From the NCBI GenBank assembly GCA_947461335.1, contig CANHLB010000069.1:1-8132 (forward strand): DNA of 8,132 nt, read 5' to 3'. This stretch comes from Burkholderiaceae bacterium (GTDB lineage: Bacteria > Pseudomonadota > Gammaproteobacteria > Burkholderiales > Burkholderiaceae). Within the stretch, counting starts at the first letter, position 1, and each line of letters starts with the position of its first letter. Positions 6,646 to 8,132 of the stretch are shown here, in pieces. Made by a program: the position numbers and the translations under genes. The notes under the pieces were generated by a model that saw only the letters and a list, made by a program, of their open reading frames with translations, searched no databases and had not been told where the DNA came from.

Positions 6646-7473
6646 TTAGCCCAAAATCGTTCTATCCGACTTAATGCCTTGCAGTACAGTGGTAGCGATT
6701 TCTTCAATGGATTTGCTAGTTGTCAGAATCCAAGGAATAGATTGCTTTTTCATCATTGCAGTCGCTTCATTAATTTCATAGCGACAGTTTTCTAATTTTG
6801 CATAGTTGCTACCAGGCCTACGTTCATTGCGGATCTCGGAGAGACGCTCTGCGTCAATCATGAGTCCAAAGAGCTTTTGTTGAAATGGCATCAAGTCTTT
6901 AGGAAGCTGCCCTCGTTCAAAGTCTTCTGGAATGAGTGGATAGTTTGCTGCCTTTAATCCATATTGCATTGCTAAATACAAACTGGTTGGTGTTTTACCA
7001 ACCCTTGAGATGCCAATTAAAATGACATCGGCTTCTGCCAAATTCTGATTTGACTGCCCATCGTCATGAGCTAGAGAATAGTTAATTGCTTCAATACGGT
7101 TTTTATAGGCCTCAGTATCGGCATTGTGGTGCAAGCGGTTCATGGCATGGGTCGATTTCATGCCTAAGGCAGCCTCTAAAGGCGCCACAAAGGTCTGGAA
7201 CATATCCAAAATCAAGCCATTGGCTTTACTGACAATTGAATTGAGCTCGGCATTGACTAAAGTTGTGAAAATAATGGGCTCTACCCCATATTTACTAGCT
7301 GCCTGATTAATGCTACTCACAGCATCGTGGGCCTTATCGACGCTATCTACAAAAGGGATGCGGATGTGCTTAAAACTGGCCTCAAATTGCGCCAAAATCG
7401 ATTGACTGAAGTTCTCGGCGGTGATGCCGGTTCCGTCAGAAACAATGAAAACAATACGGGTTTCAGGGGACAT
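6646..7473 (-). CDS. ppsR: PEP synthase regulatory protein (kinase/pyrophosphorylase, DUF299)
   Basis: This bifunctional enzyme inactivates phosphoenolpyruvate synthase by ADP-dependent phosphorylation of an active-site threonine and reactivates it by phosphate-dependent removal, releasing pyrophosphate. The 275-residue protein has the family N-terminus IVSDGTGITAE (10-20), the LAHDDGQ block (134-140) and an unusual P-loop GISRVGKT (154-161) followed by PTSLYLA. The C-terminal RRPGSNYAKLENCRYE region (219-234) is also characteristic. Length is normal for the family. The ATG at 7473-7471 is the only reasonable start, because an in-frame stop lies three codons upstream (7485-7483); no strong Shine-Dalgarno is visible. 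It is divergent from ppsA, the gene for its target, and its 3' end faces the phosphoesterase gene with 14 bases between stop codons. Confidence 0.95.
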   Translation of the reverse strand: MSPETRIVFIVSDGTGITAENFSQSILAQFEASFKHIRIPFVDSVDKAHDAVSSINQAASKYGVEPIIFTTLVNAELNSIVSKANGLILDMFQTFVAPLEAALGMKSTHAMNRLHHNADTEAYKNRIEAINYSLAHDDGQSNQNLAEADVILIGISRVGKTPTSLYLAMQYGLKAANYPLIPEDFERGQLPKDLMPFQQKLFGLMIDAERLSEIRNERRPGSNYAKLENCRYEINEATAMMKKQSIPWILTTSKSIEEIATTVLQGIKSDRTILG

Positions 7474-7579
7474 GGATTTGGCCTAAAAGTCAGGGTCAGC
7501 ACTACAATATGAAGTTATTGAAGTATGCCCCATTTTGAGTGGCCGCTTGACCAGTTTCCTTATCTTTTGAGAGTATTTT
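7474..7579. promoter_or_regulatory. Divergent ppsR/ppsA intergenic control region
   Basis: These 106 bases separate the two start codons and must hold promoters for both directions. I could not find a convincing -35/-10 pair with good spacing for either gene. TTGACC at 7547-7552 resembles a -35 for ppsA, but the matching -10 position overlaps the ribosome binding site and start codon. GAGAG at 7569-7573, six bases before the ATG, is the likely ppsA ribosome binding site. No clear operator palindrome was seen. Confidence 0.5.
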
Positions 7580-8132
7580 ATGTCCAACCAACAGCAAGAA
7601 AATAGCAGTATGGCTGATGCCTATGTTTTACCGTTTGAGCAACTCCGCATGACTGACGTTGAGTCAGTTGGCGGTAAAAATGCCTCTTTAGGCGAAATGA
7701 TTTCTCAGTTAGCCTCTACTGGGGTCCGTGTCCCAACGGGTTTTGCTACTACGGCACTCGCATTTCGGGATTTCCTAAAACATAACAATCTGACTGAGCG
7801 CATTCAAAAGCGTTTAGAAGATTTAAATATCGATGATGTACGTGCATTGGCGCAAGCTGGTGCTGAAATTCGTAACTGGATTGAAACAGCACCTTTTCAA
7901 CCGAAACTGGATGCTGAAATTCGTAAGGCTTTTGCAGTTCTGGATGATTCTGGCAAAGGTTCTTTTGCTGTTCGTTCATCTGCTACTGCAGAAGATTTGC
8001 CTGATGCATCTTTTGCTGGACAACAAGAGACTTTTTTGAACATTGAGGGTATCGATGATGTTCTTAAGAAGATTCGTGAAGTCTTTGCTTCTCTTTACAA
8101 CGATCGAGCAATCTCTTACCGTGTTCATAAAG
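7580..8132 (+). CDS. ppsA: Phosphoenolpyruvate synthase, N-terminal part (cut by window end)
   Basis: PEP synthase converts pyruvate, ATP and water to phosphoenolpyruvate, AMP and phosphate, the entry to gluconeogenesis from pyruvate in the cytoplasm. Only the first 184 codons are present, with no stop. They cover the start of the PPDK-type ATP-binding domain: [12 protein letters not shown] (29-40), VPTGFATTA (51-59) and the nucleotide-binding [20 protein letters not shown] (129-148). The central phosphohistidine domain, with the threonine targeted by PpsR, and the C-terminal PEP/pyruvate barrel lie beyond the window. The ATG at 7580 has GAGAG six bases upstream. An internal ATG at 7610 (residue 11) is possible but lacks a ribosome site. 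The adjacent divergent ppsR makes a complete enzyme-regulator pair. Confidence 0.95.
   Translation, partial: MSNQQQENSSMADAYVLPFEQLRMTDVESVGGKNASLGEMISQLASTGVRVPTGFATTALAFRDFLKHNNLTERIQKRLEDLNIDDVRALAQAGAEIRNWIETAPFQPKLDAEIRKAFAVLDDSGKGSFAVRSSATAEDLPDASFAGQQETFLNIEGIDDVLKKIREVFASLYNDRAISYRVHK

Noticed and set aside
6592..6795. Plus-strand open frame spanning the phosphoesterase/ppsR junction
   Set aside because: It overlaps two well-supported genes, has no upstream ribosome site and encodes a sequence without recognisable features.
7833..8039. Open frames on both strands within the start of ppsA
   Set aside because: The plus-strand frame beginning at 7580 gives a clear PEP synthase N-terminus through the window end. 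The other frames have no family similarity that I recognise.

Overview
The window looks like a chromosomal segment from a betaproteobacterium of the Burkholderiales, most like Polynucleobacter or a close relative. This is inferred from the gene order (ompH/skp, lpxD, fabZ, lpxA, lpxB, rnhB, a TrmH-type methyltransferase, then a divergent ppsR/ppsA pair), from the protein sequences, and from a moderate, slightly AT-leaning base composition. GC was judged by eye, not counted. There are no transposons, tRNA or rRNA genes, CRISPR arrays or phage genes, and no gene-free stretch longer than about 110 bases.

Positions 1-5045 form one tightly packed plus-strand operon for outer-membrane biogenesis. 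It opens with the last codons of an OmpH/Skp periplasmic chaperone. Next come lpxD, fabZ, lpxA and lpxB, which supply three steps of lipid A assembly (LpxA, LpxD, LpxB) plus the dehydratase that competes for the same 3-hydroxyacyl-ACP pool. rnhB (RNase HII) and a SpoU/TrmH-family RNA methyltransferase ride at the distal end. Junctions are overlaps or very short gaps: TAATG at fabZ/lpxA, an 8-base gap at lpxA/lpxB, ATGA at lpxB/rnhB and TGATG at rnhB/methyltransferase. Only lpxD-fabZ has a sizeable gap, 47 bases. lpxB appears to start with TTG.

Positions 5046-6631 hold the one accessory-looking unit. An 80-base spacer carries a good sigma70-type promoter, with an 8-base perfect inverted repeat around its -35 element. 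It is followed by a 501-residue predicted lipoprotein with the five metal-binding blocks of a purple-acid-phosphatase-like metallophosphoesterase. Two of those blocks are altered: GDHE instead of GNHE and AHVH instead of GHVH. Ten cysteines besides the lipid-bearing one suggest a disulfide-stabilised extracytoplasmic enzyme.

Positions 6646-8132 hold the pyruvate/phosphoenolpyruvate switch. ppsR, the kinase/phosphorylase that inactivates and reactivates PEP synthase, lies on the minus strand. ppsA, its target, is divergent on the plus strand and is cut by the window end. The phosphoesterase gene and ppsR converge with only 14 bases between them and no visible terminator.

Most of this is a well-known conserved region. 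The part worth a second look is the phosphoesterase lipoprotein and its control region; I see no evidence of a wholly new system.
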